From the NCBI GenBank assembly GCA_944380795.1, contig CALWIS010000222.1:1-38186 (forward strand): a DNA stretch of 38,186 bases, given 5' to 3'. How positions within the stretch are numbered: position 1 is the stretch's first letter; each line of letters opens with the position of its first letter. This document shows, piece by piece, positions 8,311-16,952 of the stretch. The position numbers and the translations under genes were made by a program. This stretch comes from an uncultured Clostridia bacterium. Its GTDB lineage: Bacteria; Bacillota; Clostridia; Oscillospirales; Acutalibacteraceae. The notes below the pieces were generated by a model. That model ran no database searches. It was not told where the DNA came from and saw nothing but the letters and a program-made list of their open reading frames with translations.

Positions 8311-8625
8311 ATGTTTTCAGGTATCAATATTGACCGTATGATTTCTTCCAATGGGACAGTACTTTCCAAAAGTACAGTAACAGGATCTTCGGAATATATT
8401 AAGCATAACCGGCAAAATTATGACCAGTTTGAGCTTTCACAGCCGCCGCAGGGAGAGGAAAAGCAGTGTAAAGAGCTGGTAGCACAAATTTCAAGTGAAA
8501 TACGCTCTCAGACTACCCGCGGGCAGCTTGCAGAAATAAAAGCACAAATCCAGGCAGGAACTTACCAGCCTGACCCGTATGAAATTGCCGCGCGGATGCT
8601 GTTGATCAAGAGGGAGGATGTTTAA
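8311..8625 (+). CDS. flgM: Negative regulator of flagellin synthesis (anti-sigma-28) FlgM
   Basis: The 104-residue protein ends in the FlgM helix pattern, with LVAQISSEIRSQTTRG and then DPYEIAARMLL, the part that clamps sigma-28. The N-terminal half is polar and likely disordered, as in the family. FlgM keeps sigma-28 inactive until the hook is complete and FlgM is exported. The ATG at 8311 follows GGGAGAGGAGG, a better-placed site than that of the in-frame ATG at 8281. It heads the late operon and sits behind a promoter of the type it would inhibit, forming a feedback loop. Confidence 0.88.
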   Translation: MFSGINIDRMISSNGTVLSKSTVTGSSEYIKHNRQNYDQFELSQPPQGEEKQCKELVAQISSEIRSQTTRGQLAEIKAQIQAGTYQPDPYEIAARMLLIKREDV

Positions 8626-8629
8626 GCAC

Positions 8630-9097
8630 ATGGAATATCAGGAATATCTGAACCTTCTTTCCAATCTGCTGCAGGAAATTGAGCGCCTTACCGAAATTGC
8701 TAGGAATAAGCAGGAAGCGGTGCAGGGGCATGATTTGGACCAGCTGAACGATTGTATCAAGCAGGAGCAGGCAATTTCTTTGCGATTGCGCGGGCTGGAT
8801 CAAAAACGGGAAAAGATTCTTGCTGCGCTGGGCTTTTCTCAGATCACATTGCGGGAAATGCCGAATCATTGCCCCAAGGAATATCAAGGGGAGACCCGAA
8901 CGTTTGCAGAACGTATATCCAGGGCATATCAGGTGCTGCAGAGCATACAATCGGCATCGCGCAGCATGATGGAGCATGATCTGCGTTTGATTCAAAAAGA
9001 ATTAGAGAGCCGGGGCATTGACCCGGAAATGGACGAAAATTATCAGCATATGCCTGGCGCGCAGCCGCCTGAAATGCGTACAGACTTTAGAGCCTAA
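8630..9097 (+). CDS. flgN: Flagellar export chaperone FlgN
   Basis: This protein of about 155 residues is mainly helical and has the weakly conserved FlgN pattern, with LLSNLLQEIERLTEIARNKQ at the N-terminus and long amphipathic helices after it. FlgN-type chaperones hold FlgK and FlgL in the cytoplasm and escort them to the export gate; flgK and flgL follow directly. An ATG at 8618 touches its own AGGGAGG (8611-8617) and is too close to be used, so the ATG at 8630 is preferred. Assignment rests on helix pattern and on position between flgM and flgK. Confidence 0.82.
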   Translation: MEYQEYLNLLSNLLQEIERLTEIARNKQEAVQGHDLDQLNDCIKQEQAISLRLRGLDQKREKILAALGFSQITLREMPNHCPKEYQGETRTFAERISRAYQVLQSIQSASRSMMEHDLRLIQKELESRGIDPEMDENYQHMPGAQPPEMRTDFRA

Positions 9098-9109
9098 GGA
9101 GGATTTTTT

Positions 9110-10699
9110 ATGAGCACTTTTGGTTCCCTCACTACCGTCCGGCTTGGCATTTATGCCGCACAGAAGGGCCTGGATGTAACGGGAAATAATATTACCAACA
9201 TCAATACCAACGGATATACCCGCCAGCGTCTGGATCAGGTGAGTTTGTACTCCAGCGCGGCGGATAAATCTGCTTCTCAGTATAACGTGCGTGTAGGACA
9301 AGGCGCGGTCATCAGTGGTTTGAGCCAGCTGCGCGACCCGGGCTTGGATATTTCTTACCGCAATGCCGTCGCCAATGTGGGCTCCGCCGACCAGAAACTC
9401 GCCGGCTTGGAAAAGCTGGCCGATATTCTGGATGAAGTGGGAAAAGGCGATGGAGAGCAGGATGACGGCGTGATTCTCAACCAGATGAACGATCTGCGCG
9501 ACCTGATCAACCAGGCTATCACCAACGGTATCACGGATTATGAAGGCGCTATCAAATCTTCTGCTACCTCATTGGTCACCCTTCTTAATCAATATGCTGA
9601 CGATTTGCAGACGCTGCAGGGTACCTTTGAGACATACTTAAATCAGGATGTGGACCGGGTAAACCGGATCCTCAACGATTTGCGAGACCTGAACCTCCAG
9701 ATTCGGGATGCCGATATCCGTCAGGACCCGGCGCTGGAGCTGCGGGATGCCCGTAATTTGCTGCTGGATGAGCTGAGCCAGTATATGAAGATCGATGTAA
9801 CATACTCTATGGAGGATGCGGGCGCAGGTCTTATGCTGGAGAAGATGACGGTCTCTCTTGGCACAGGAGATAAGCATACGCTGGTGGAGGGCGAATATGC
9901 CACACAGCTCTCCGTCGACAATCAGAATAATAATTATGATATCGTTCTTTCTGCTTTGCAGGATGAAGATGGCCAGACAATGACCGGCTCTAATTCGGTT
10001 ACCTTGGAAGACACCGAGATGTATGGTTCCCTCCAGTCCCTTCGTGAGCTGCTTACCGAAAAGGGCGAGTATGCCGATGCTACTACTTTGGCCCAAGACC
10101 CCAATGCAGGCACAAAGCGGGGAATCCCCTATTATATTGCTGCTCTGGATAATTTTGCCAGAGAGTTTGCGGAGCAAATGAACAAGCTGAATAATACCCA
10201 ATTACCTGGTGCGGGCAATCTGTTCAGCAATAGCGGTAATGGGGACGACGCCACCGGTATTACAGCCTCTAATATTTCGATCTCCAAAGGCTGGACAGAA
10301 GGAACTGTTTCTATGCAGACTACTGCGGATAAAAACGCCTCCAGTGATGATCGTACACGGTTGGCTGAATTTTTGAACTTGTTCAGTAAAGATTATGAGT
10401 TTGAAACAGGGGCGGGGACCATTGGAGAAGCTACTCCCTACAAGGGCAGCTTTGAAGATATGCTGCTCCATATCCAGTCCACTTTGGCGGAAGACCAGAT
10501 GGCTACTACCACGGTTTTGAACAACTACGCGATTACAGCGGATTCTATCGGTTCGGATCGGGAGAGTGTTTCCGGTGTGGACTTGAACGATGAGGCTACC
10601 AGTTTGATGGTGTATCAGAAGGCTTATACTGCCGCCTGCCGCGTGATGACGGCAATGGAGCAGGTTTTGGATACTTTGATCAATGAAATGCTGATTTAA
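9110..10699 (+). CDS. flgK: Flagellar hook-associated protein 1, FlgK
   Basis: The 529-residue protein starts with the rod/hook-family segment GLDVTGNNITNINTNGYTRQ and ends with SVSGVDLNDEATSLMVYQ and the amphipathic helix ACRVMTAMEQVLDTLINEML. Both ends form the coiled-coil core that joins hook to filament. The middle (about residues 200-440) is variable. FlgK is secreted without a signal peptide through the flagellar export apparatus. AAGGAGG lies seven bases before the ATG, and the stop of flgN lies just before that site. It is co-transcribed with its chaperone gene flgN and with flgL. Confidence 0.96.
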   Translation: MSTFGSLTTVRLGIYAAQKGLDVTGNNITNINTNGYTRQRLDQVSLYSSAADKSASQYNVRVGQGAVISGLSQLRDPGLDISYRNAVANVGSADQKLAGLEKLADILDEVGKGDGEQDDGVILNQMNDLRDLINQAITNGITDYEGAIKSSATSLVTLLNQYADDLQTLQGTFETYLNQDVDRVNRILNDLRDLNLQIRDADIRQDPALELRDARNLLLDELSQYMKIDVTYSMEDAGAGLMLEKMTVSLGTGDKHTLVEGEYATQLSVDNQNNNYDIVLSALQDEDGQTMTGSNSVTLEDTEMYGSLQSLRELLTEKGEYADATTLAQDPNAGTKRGIPYYIAALDNFAREFAEQMNKLNNTQLPGAGNLFSNSGNGDDATGITASNISISKGWTEGTVSMQTTADKNASSDDRTRLAEFLNLFSKDYEFETGAGTIGEATPYKGSFEDMLLHIQSTLAEDQMATTTVLNNYAITADSIGSDRESVSGVDLNDEATSLMVYQKAYTAACRVMTAMEQVLDTLINEMLI

Positions 10700-10717
10700 T
10701 AGGAGGGGAGGACCAAT

Positions 10718-11836
10718 ATGATCCGTGTTACTACAAACAGCAGCCTGCAGATGTATAAATCCAATTTGATGAATACGACTAACGGGCTGAATAATGCTAT
10801 GACAAAGCTTATGACCCAGCGTAATTTTAACTCTTATGCCTCCAATCCGGCAGCAGCAACCAGAGCTTTTAAAATCCACAGCTCTTTGAATGCTACCAGA
10901 GTGCAGAGCACCAATAATGAGACCGTTAAAAATAAATTTGATACCGCCTATAGCACTTTGAATATTGTGGTTGGCGATATTGCCGACAGTTTGGGAAAAA
11001 TTCCCGCCTTGGAGGGACTCAATGGCCCCAACGAAACGAATGTTAACGAATTGGGTGGAGTGTTAAGAAGCGGAGCGGAAGCTATCGTTCAAAGCATGAA
11101 TGCGCAATACGATAGTAAATTCCTTTTTGCCGGCACCGATTCCGCCAATCCTCCCTTTGCGATTGTGGAAGAAAATGGAAAAAGCTATGTTACCTATCGT
11201 GGGATTAAAATCGATGATCCGGTTTCTTTGAAAGAAGAATATCGGGATGCGGATGGCAATCCAATCCCAAGAGATCCTAGTGATCTCAATAAGGGCAATA
11301 TGACCAATGAAGAAGTTTTGGAAATGTGGAGCAAGGAAGAGCAGTTTGTAGATATTGGCCTGGGCTTTAAAACGGATGAAAATGGGAATGTGATCGGATC
11401 TACTGCCTTTAATTCCGCTATTTCTGGTATCGATATCCTTGGTTATGGAATGGATGAAGACGGCGACCCTAAAAATATGATCTCCATTATGCTGGGGCTT
11501 GCTGATATTTTTGAGAGCTATAATGATGAAACAGGCAGCTGGGCCAATGAGGGTGACTATGAAAAGGCAGAGCAGCTTGTCGATAAAATGCAGGCCTCTC
11601 GGGATGAGGTTACCAAAAATTGGTCGGAGCTGAGCGCACAGACTAAGTTTTTGAACACCAATGCAACCCAGCTGAAATCCCAGTTTGATTCTTTGGACAC
11701 GGAGCGCAGCACCATTGAGGATATCGATATAGTGGATGCGATTATGGAACTCTCTTGGGCGCAGACCTGTTACAGCGCTGCGCTGCAGGTAGGTACCAAT
11801 GTGATTCCTCAGTCGCTGATGGATTACTTAAAGTAA
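10718..11836 (+). CDS. flgL: Flagellar hook-associated protein 3, FlgL
   Basis: The 372-residue protein has flagellin-like ends: an N-terminal helix with SSLQMYKSNLMNTTNGLNNA and a C-terminal part with SWAQTCYSAALQVGTNVIPQ, finishing in SLMDYLK. FLFAGTDSANPPF is the family mark in the middle. FlgL sits between FlgK and the flagellin filament. AGGAGGGGAGGA precedes the ATG. The order flgK-flgL is the universal one. Confidence 0.94.
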   Translation: MIRVTTNSSLQMYKSNLMNTTNGLNNAMTKLMTQRNFNSYASNPAAATRAFKIHSSLNATRVQSTNNETVKNKFDTAYSTLNIVVGDIADSLGKIPALEGLNGPNETNVNELGGVLRSGAEAIVQSMNAQYDSKFLFAGTDSANPPFAIVEENGKSYVTYRGIKIDDPVSLKEEYRDADGNPIPRDPSDLNKGNMTNEEVLEMWSKEEQFVDIGLGFKTDENGNVIGSTAFNSAISGIDILGYGMDEDGDPKNMISIMLGLADIFESYNDETGSWANEGDYEKAEQLVDKMQASRDEVTKNWSELSAQTKFLNTNATQLKSQFDSLDTERSTIEDIDIVDAIMELSWAQTCYSAALQVGTNVIPQSLMDYLK

Positions 11837-11882
11837 TTTAACGGCTTTGGCCGTAATTTATGTTGGAGAAAGGAGTAAGGTT

Positions 11883-12488
11883 ATGTATCCTTTAATTGAA
11901 ATCAAGACTGTACCGATTGAGCTTCAAATGAAGGTTACACCGGCCCATTTGGAGTATAGCCGGGGGACGGCTCAGGTAGAGATTCGTAGAGATCAGGGAG
12001 GGCTCAACATTCGCAGCCAACCTATTCAAGTGAATATCGATACCTTTGAAGCGAGAAATTCGGTGGTTCCCACTACCATGCGGAGTATTGAACAGCAGGC
12101 CCAGCGCGGAAATCAAAGCGTTTATGAGGCCACTGCTACTATTGCTCGGGAGGGGAAGATGATGATGGAAGCGAAGCCCGGTGAAGATGTGATCCCGCAG
12201 TTAGCAAGACAGCAGACTTTGGGACAGCTTTCCCAGGTAAACATCAGTTTCATCCCGACCACTGGTGCTGATATTTCTTGGAGTGGTGGAGATATTCAAG
12301 TTCAATATCAAATGGATAAACTGAACTTTGATTGGCATATGCAGGATATGTCCTTCACCTTTGTTCCTGGTGATATTGAGATCTCCGTAACACAGCAGCC
12401 AGACGTTATTATTAAATACGTAGGTGGGCCGCTGTATGTGCCGCCGTCATCTGACCCGAACTATGAACCGTTGGATGTAAAAGCCTAA
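11883..12488 (+). CDS. DUF6470 (YviE-like) flagellar-locus protein
   Basis: The 201-residue product matches the YviE-type proteins encoded between flgL and fliW in Bacillus and Clostridia. It is beta-rich and polar, with no signal peptide or membrane segment. It contains RGTAQVEIRRDQGGLNIRSQ, which is typical of the family, and ends in a proline-containing tail. The function of the family is not known to me. The ATG at 11883 follows GAAAGGAG and is preferred over an open frame from 11847, which lacks such a site. A small hairpin (11841-11854) lies in the gap after flgL. Confidence 0.75.
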   Translation: MYPLIEIKTVPIELQMKVTPAHLEYSRGTAQVEIRRDQGGLNIRSQPIQVNIDTFEARNSVVPTTMRSIEQQAQRGNQSVYEATATIAREGKMMMEAKPGEDVIPQLARQQTLGQLSQVNISFIPTTGADISWSGGDIQVQYQMDKLNFDWHMQDMSFTFVPGDIEISVTQQPDVIIKYVGGPLYVPPSSDPNYEPLDVKA

Positions 12489-12501
12489 TAGGAGGCGTTT
12501 T

Positions 12502-12957
12502 ATGCAGCTTCAAACCAAGTATTTTGGGAAAATCGAGTGCCAGGAAGAAAAGGTACTGCATTTTCCCAGAGGGTTTTTTGGCTTCGAAACAGAAAAGGAG
12601 TTTTTGCTGCTCCCTTTTGAGGGAAGCGATGAAACATTACTCTGTTTCCAAAGCGTCCAAACTCCATCGTTGGCGTTTATTGCCATGAACCCCTTTTCCC
12701 TGCATCCCGGATATGCTCCCCGTTTGGTACAGGAGGATCTGGATTTTATGCAGGTTTCTCAAAGTGAGGATCTGTGTTATTACGTGTTGTGTGCCGTAAA
12801 AAATCCGGTTTCTGAAAGTACTGTGAATTTAAAATGTCCTGTTGCGGTAAACCCGGATATTTGCCGAGGTGTTCAGGTGATCTTAGATACGGATGAATAC
12901 CATATGCGCCACCGCTTGGCCGAATTCCAAATGAAGGGGAGTGATGGTTCATGCTGA
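12502..12957 (+). CDS. fliW: Flagellar assembly factor FliW
   Basis: The 151-residue product opens with [19 protein letters not shown] and continues with [15 protein letters not shown], the FliW pattern. FliW binds either flagellin or CsrA. When secreted flagellin runs low in the cytoplasm, FliW moves to CsrA and frees the flagellin mRNA. The gene overlaps csrA by 7 bases, which ties production of the antagonist to that of the regulator. AGGAGG precedes the ATG. Confidence 0.93.
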   Translation: MQLQTKYFGKIECQEEKVLHFPRGFFGFETEKEFLLLPFEGSDETLLCFQSVQTPSLAFIAMNPFSLHPGYAPRLVQEDLDFMQVSQSEDLCYYVLCAVKNPVSESTVNLKCPVAVNPDICRGVQVILDTDEYHMRHRLAEFQMKGSDGSC

Positions 12958-13202
12958 TCCTAGGAAGAAAGCCAGGCGAAAGCCTGCTCATTGGGGATCA
13001 GGTGACTATCACGGTACTTTCGGTGGAGCCGGGAGGGAATGTGAGTTTAGGCATCGACGCTCCACGGGAAATGCTCATTTTGCGCAAAGAGCTGCAGCAA
13101 GCCGCTTCCTTTAACCGGGAATCGGCGGATGTGAAGGCTTCTGCGCAGATGATAGACGCCTTGGAACTGGTGCTTTCCCATCCCAATGACAAGCAGCAGT
13201 GA
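12951..13202 (+). CDS. csrA: Carbon storage regulator / translational repressor CsrA
   Basis: The 83-residue protein begins [16 protein letters not shown] and continues with [18 protein letters not shown], the complete CsrA strand set and RNA-binding arginine. The C-terminal extension is longer than in the gammaproteobacterial protein (about 61 residues), as is usual in Firmicutes, where it contacts FliW. CsrA binds GGA in RNA hairpins and blocks translation; the best local target is the flagellin leader (13479-13638). Confidence 0.95.
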   Translation: MLILGRKPGESLLIGDQVTITVLSVEPGGNVSLGIDAPREMLILRKELQQAASFNRESADVKASAQMIDALELVLSHPNDKQQ

Positions 13203-13218
13203 AAAGAGGTGAGGTTTT

Positions 13219-13410
13219 ATGGAGTTTATGGATTCCATTGCAGCGATGTCCATGTCTTTGTCTGCGGCAAAATTGCAGCAGAGTTATTCCATTTCCCTTT
13301 CCAAAAAAGCGATGGATACCCAGGAGCTTGCTGTGCAGGAAATGCTGGAAATGATGCCGGAAACCCCGGCCCCTGTAGAAAGTTCCAGTATTATTGATGT
13401 GTATGCCTGA
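13219..13410 (+). CDS. YjfB-family putative motility protein
   Basis: This 63-residue protein has the YjfB pattern: a short helix (SIAAMSMSLSAAKLQQSYSI) followed by SKKAMDTQELAVQEMLEMMP and a polar tail. The family is named for putative motility proteins found near flagellar genes; its role is unknown. It ends the late operon just before the flagellin promoter. The GAGGTGAGG site lies about eight bases before the ATG. A second frame (13209-13397) overlaps and is rejected. Confidence 0.72.
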   Translation: MEFMDSIAAMSMSLSAAKLQQSYSISLSKKAMDTQELAVQEMLEMMPETPAPVESSSIIDVYA

Positions 13411-13445
13411 ATTACAAAAATAAGAAAAAATTTTTAAAAATTCCC

Positions 13446-13472
13446 TTATCTTTTACAAGGGAAGGCCGATAT
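13446..13472 (+). promoter_or_regulatory. Sigma-28 promoter of the flagellin gene
   Basis: GGCCGATAT at 13464-13472 includes an exact GCCGATAT box, and TTAT at 13446-13449 lies 14 bases before it, at the spacing of sigma-28 promoters. An inverted repeat TTCCCTT (13441-13447) / AAGGGAA (13457-13463) fills the spacer and could bind a regulator or be chance. Transcription should start near 13479, giving a leader of about 160 bases. Confidence 0.8.
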
Positions 13473-13505
13473 AGTAAGTGTAAGGAAACAGAAACATAGT
13501 TTCCG

Positions 13506-13630
13506 GGTTCCTAAATATAGGAACCAAAATGAATTAGGTTCGCACAGGCAGCCCCCTTTGCGGGAACGCCTGTAAGAATAATATTATAGCCGGCCGGGAA
13601 GGAACCCTGCCGGGGATTCACAAAAGGAGA
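13506..13630 (+). promoter_or_regulatory. Flagellin mRNA leader with candidate CsrA-binding hairpin
   Basis: Three hairpins lie in the leader: 13506-13525 (8-bp stem, loop AATA), 13544-13573 (6-bp outer and 3-bp inner stem), and 13590-13613. The last has a 5-bp outer and 3-bp inner stem and presents AAGGAA in its six-base loop (13599-13604), the classic way to offer GGA to CsrA. The ribosome binding site AGGAGA (13625-13630) holds a second GGA about 24 bases downstream. This two-site design resembles the Bacillus flagellin leader, where CsrA bridges an upstream hairpin and the ribosome binding site. Confidence 0.65.
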
Positions 13631-13638
13631 AATGATTT

Positions 13639-14847
13639 ATGAGAATCCAGCACAACATCATGGCTATGAACGCCTACCGCAACTACACCACCAACACCAG
13701 CGCTCTGAGCAAGAACCTGGAAAAGCTGTCCTCCGGTTATAAGATCAACCGTGCAGGCGACGACGCCGCCGGTCTGGCTATTTCCGAGAAGATGCGTGCT
13801 CAGATCACCGGTCTGGAGACTGCTCAGAAGAACGCCAAGGACGGCATCTCTCTGGTGCAGACTGCTGAAGGCGCCCTGACCGAAGTGCACGACATGCTGA
13901 ACCGTATGGTGGAGCTGGCTGACCAGTCCGCTAACGGCACCTACGACGACACCACCGACCGTGCAAACCTGCAGAAGGAATTCGACCAGCTGAAGAGCGA
14001 GATCGACCGTATCGCCGATTCCTCCAACTTCAACGGCATTAAGCTGCTGGACGGCTCCTTGAAGGCCGGCACCGAGTTGGATACCTACAGCGCTGAGCTT
14101 GTTTCGGCTGCTGCTGGTTCAAAAGTGGGCGTGGATCTGACTGTTCAGGGCAACGGAGACTTTAAGAAGATTACCTTTGCTGTAGCTTCTAATGCTGCTA
14201 AGGCCTCCATTGCTTCCACTGGTGTAACCGTTACCTTGCAGAAGGGCCACACCTATACTGCTGCTGATATTCAGGAGGTGATTACCGCTGCTGCTGCTGC
14301 TGTAAAGAGTTCTACAGGAGCCGCATCCGCGGTTAAGGCTGTGGCTGGTGCATTGGAAGAAGCTACTGTAAGCGGCAGCGATATTGTGGTTGGTGCCAAC
14401 GGTGCAGCACCGGCTACGGCTTCTGTTGCTGCTGCTGTAGACAAAGGTAAGGATCTGACTCTGCAGATTGGCGATACCAGCGATGATTACAACCAGCTGA
14501 ATGTTTCCATCCAGGATATGCATGTGGAGGAGCTGGGCCTGACCGATATTAAGATCAGCGACCAGACCAGCGCACAGGATGCTGTGAAGGCTATCAAGAC
14601 TGCCATCAATACGGTTTCCTCCGTTCGCGGTGATTTGGGTGCAACCCAGAACCGTCTGGACCACACCATCAACAACCTGTCCGTAATGCAGGAGAACATC
14701 CAGGATGCAGAGTCCACCATCCGCGACACCGACGTTGCCGACGAGATGATGGCTTACACCAAGAACAACATCCTGGTGCAGTCTGCTCAGGCTATGCTGG
14801 CTCAGGCCAACCAGATCCCGCAGGGCGTTCTGCAGCTCCTCCAGTAA
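13639..14847 (+). CDS. hag: Flagellin
   Basis: The 402-residue flagellin has conserved ends: MRIQHNIMAMNAYRNY, KLSSGYKINRAGDDAAGLAI and, at the C-terminus, TIRDTDVADEMMAYTKNNIL ending QGVLQLLQ. These ends form the filament core and carry the export and TLR5-type segment. The middle (about residues 150-305) is Ala/Val/Thr-rich and unlike the ends. The conserved ends use mostly C- or G-ending codons, whereas the middle uses many T-ending codons (GCT, GTT), which suggests a separately evolving or exchanged domain. It is transcribed alone from a sigma-28 promoter and ends in a terminator. Translation is likely controlled by CsrA and FliW. Confidence 0.97.
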   Translation: MRIQHNIMAMNAYRNYTTNTSALSKNLEKLSSGYKINRAGDDAAGLAISEKMRAQITGLETAQKNAKDGISLVQTAEGALTEVHDMLNRMVELADQSANGTYDDTTDRANLQKEFDQLKSEIDRIADSSNFNGIKLLDGSLKAGTELDTYSAELVSAAAGSKVGVDLTVQGNGDFKKITFAVASNAAKASIASTGVTVTLQKGHTYTAADIQEVITAAAAAVKSSTGAASAVKAVAGALEEATVSGSDIVVGANGAAPATASVAAAVDKGKDLTLQIGDTSDDYNQLNVSIQDMHVEELGLTDIKISDQTSAQDAVKAIKTAINTVSSVRGDLGATQNRLDHTINNLSVMQENIQDAESTIRDTDVADEMMAYTKNNILVQSAQAMLAQANQIPQGVLQLLQ

Positions 14848-14897
14848 TTTGGATGCAGGTTCTCCCCAACGGGAAACAGTGTATTTGTAATCTACAG

Positions 14898-14930
14898 AAA
14901 GGGGTCGGGCAAGTTGTCCGCCCCCTTTTT
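14898..14930 (+). terminator. Flagellin terminator
   Basis: The stem AAAGGGG (14898-14904) pairs with CCCC and the first T residues after it (14922-14928). One mismatch and three more pairs follow toward the loop, and the T run occupies 14926-14930. It lies 29 bases before the next gene, whose expression may depend on readthrough. Confidence 0.7.
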
Positions 14931-14958
14931 CTATTTTTATTCGGAGGTGAACCCATTC

Positions 14959-16935
14959 ATGACGGCGATTGAAATCGCACGGCGGTTTGCAGAACTTGGG
15001 GAAACAGAAGAGGCGCAAAAGGCCTATATGGTTTTCCTGTATCAAAAAGAAGAAAAAGACCCTAAAGAAGAACTGGAAGCGGCCAGCTATATCTTTTTCT
15101 CTCATGGAAATTATGAAGTTGCGTATACATCTTTTGTTTCGCTGTATAACCGGGGGCTTTTTCAGGAAGAACTCATGAACCTGATATTACAGGCTTTTTA
15201 TCTTCCCAATGTGGAAAAGCTGAAAAAGCAATACGAAGAAAACTGCCGGGTGCTGGAAGGATATCCCTATTTTTTCCGGCAGGAATTCCCGGATTTTGAT
15301 GATCTGCCGGTGCTGTTCTTTCCGTTCAACGAGAAGGGGTTCCTGCCATTTTATCAAGACGAAAACCGCTTTGGGGAGTATGTGAACTTTAATAGGCCGG
15401 TAATTGACCGGTATTTCTTTAAAGATTTGGAAAAACCTATTTTTGCAGAGGATGTATACTCCCAATATCAGTTGGAGTATTTAAACGATAATGTCCGGAA
15501 AAGTGAATGGGTGGCAAGGGAAAACCACATTTATCTCCACTACACCCACTGGAAGACCTTCTGTTCCCATCTCCAGTGTCTTGCGCTCAAAAAGCTTTTA
15601 AAAGATGAAAAGTTTGTGTTTTTGATTGAGGAAGAGGGAAGCCAATACCCCATTGATTTTAAAGAGCGGTTTGGCATTGATTACAGCCAGTATCCTGTAA
15701 AACCTATTGGTATCCAGGAAGTAAACCGGATGATCTGGCACACGCAGCTTTCCTCTCATAACGGCGGCGATTTCTTTAATGAGATCTTTTACGGCCATCC
15801 CAACCTGCTGGCCTATGAATCCTTAATGTTTGAGAGCATTAGTGAGATGGTAAAGGGACTGCGGAAAAAGCGCCGAGTGCGCGATCTTAACGATAGTTTA
15901 CAGCGGGAGCTGGCCCAGATCCCCAATCCCACCTATAAAGATTGCTTAGTGGCCTACTTTTTGAATAATGAGGCCATGCATCGTGGCTTGGACCCTAATT
16001 CCCGTATTACGCCGGCACTGTTTTTCCAGCCCCACTTTTATAATATTTTGTGTGAACTACATTTGGATGAAAAGCAGAAGTATGCGGTACTGTCTGCGGA
16101 TTCCTATGAAGAGGTAAAGCGTTCCCCTATTTTTCGTCAGTTTAAGTATATCAAGACCTTTACCCCTATGCGCCGTATTACTACCAGTTATGGTGCCACA
16201 GTGCGGTTTATGTTGAATATGGTGGAAGAGGCCTCAGATAATGCACAGGTAGTAAACGATGCCTTTACACAGCGTTTGCTGAACCGCACTTTTATGGCTG
16301 ATCCCGACGACCGGCTGTATCAGGATAGCGTGCTGGTACGGTTTGAGGATGGAAAGCTGAATCCAAAAGCTACCTTTACGGCTTTAGCGGAGTTTTTGGA
16401 TATCCCCTATACAGAAAGTATGACGTACTGCTCCGGCGCCACAGGTATCAACCCGGAATCCCTAAAGGGCAATGATTTGGGATTTGATCCGGCAGCCATT
16501 TACCGTACCTATGATGATTATGTAAATGATGATGACCGGGCGATATTGGAGTACTTTATGCGGGATGCCTATCAGCATTATGGCTATGACTTCCATTATT
16601 ACAAGGGAGAACCGGTAGACGAAGCATGGGTAGAAGAAAAACTAAAAGGTATGCATCATTTGGATTCTATTATTGAAAAAACCCATTTTGAGTATTTGAT
16701 GGAAAGCCTCGAAAAGCAATTTGCGGTGATTTCTGATGGCAAGCAAATGGAATGTGAGAAAGATTGCCGGGAAGCAGCCCAGAATCAGGTGAAAAAATTC
16801 GCAGAAAACCGGAAAAATGTTTTGAAAGTATTATTGCGTGATCTACAGTTTATCAATTCTCAAGGCCAGCCCCTACAGCTGATGAAGCCCTTACAGTTAG
16901 ACCCTGAACTGCTGGAACAGCCCCTTTACCACTAA
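14959..16935 (+). CDS. Sulfotransferase-like protein with N-terminal helical domain
   Basis: The 658-residue protein has a helical, TPR-like N-terminus (about residues 1-75, with ARRFAELGETEEAQKAYMVF), a middle region I cannot assign, and a C-terminal half shaped like a PAPS-dependent sulfotransferase. Around residues 265-283, SSHNGGDFFNEIFYGHPNL aligns with the usual P-loop (RSGTTLLxxLLxxHPxL), but the key Ser/Thr residues are changed. Around 394-412, YIKTFTPMRRITTSYGA resembles the 3'-phosphate-binding strand and helix. Around 457-485, VRFEDGKLNPKATFTALAEF and DIPYTESM match the C-terminal pattern (EDL..DPxxxLxxLxxFLGIPY). The ATG at 14959 follows TCGGAGGTGA. It lies directly behind flagellin and ahead of an APS-kinase-like gene, so modification of flagellin is inferred. 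A glycosyltransferase-like function is the main alternative. Confidence 0.55.
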   Translation: MTAIEIARRFAELGETEEAQKAYMVFLYQKEEKDPKEELEAASYIFFSHGNYEVAYTSFVSLYNRGLFQEELMNLILQAFYLPNVEKLKKQYEENCRVLEGYPYFFRQEFPDFDDLPVLFFPFNEKGFLPFYQDENRFGEYVNFNRPVIDRYFFKDLEKPIFAEDVYSQYQLEYLNDNVRKSEWVARENHIYLHYTHWKTFCSHLQCLALKKLLKDEKFVFLIEEEGSQYPIDFKERFGIDYSQYPVKPIGIQEVNRMIWHTQLSSHNGGDFFNEIFYGHPNLLAYESLMFESISEMVKGLRKKRRVRDLNDSLQRELAQIPNPTYKDCLVAYFLNNEAMHRGLDPNSRITPALFFQPHFYNILCELHLDEKQKYAVLSADSYEEVKRSPIFRQFKYIKTFTPMRRITTSYGATVRFMLNMVEEASDNAQVVNDAFTQRLLNRTFMADPDDRLYQDSVLVRFEDGKLNPKATFTALAEFLDIPYTESMTYCSGATGINPESLKGNDLGFDPAAIYRTYDDYVNDDDRAILEYFMRDAYQHYGYDFHYYKGEPVDEAWVEEKLKGMHHLDSIIEKTHFEYLMESLEKQFAVISDGKQMECEKDCREAAQNQVKKFAENRKNVLKVLLRDLQFINSQGQPLQLMKPLQLDPELLEQPLYH

Positions 16936-16952
16936 AAACGGAGGAATGCAAA

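Noticed and set aside
13209..13397. 62-codon frame overlapping the YjfB gene
   Set aside because: The frame at 13219 matches the YjfB family and has the better-placed ribosome binding site.
13479..13638. Riboswitch in the flagellin leader
   Set aside because: The hairpins do not match c-di-GMP or other riboswitch cores that I can recognise; the GGA-loop design fits CsrA better.
14119..15105. 328-codon open frame antisense to flagellin
   Set aside because: It mirrors the biased codons of flagellin on the other strand, spans the flagellin terminator and the next gene start, and has no recognisable domain.
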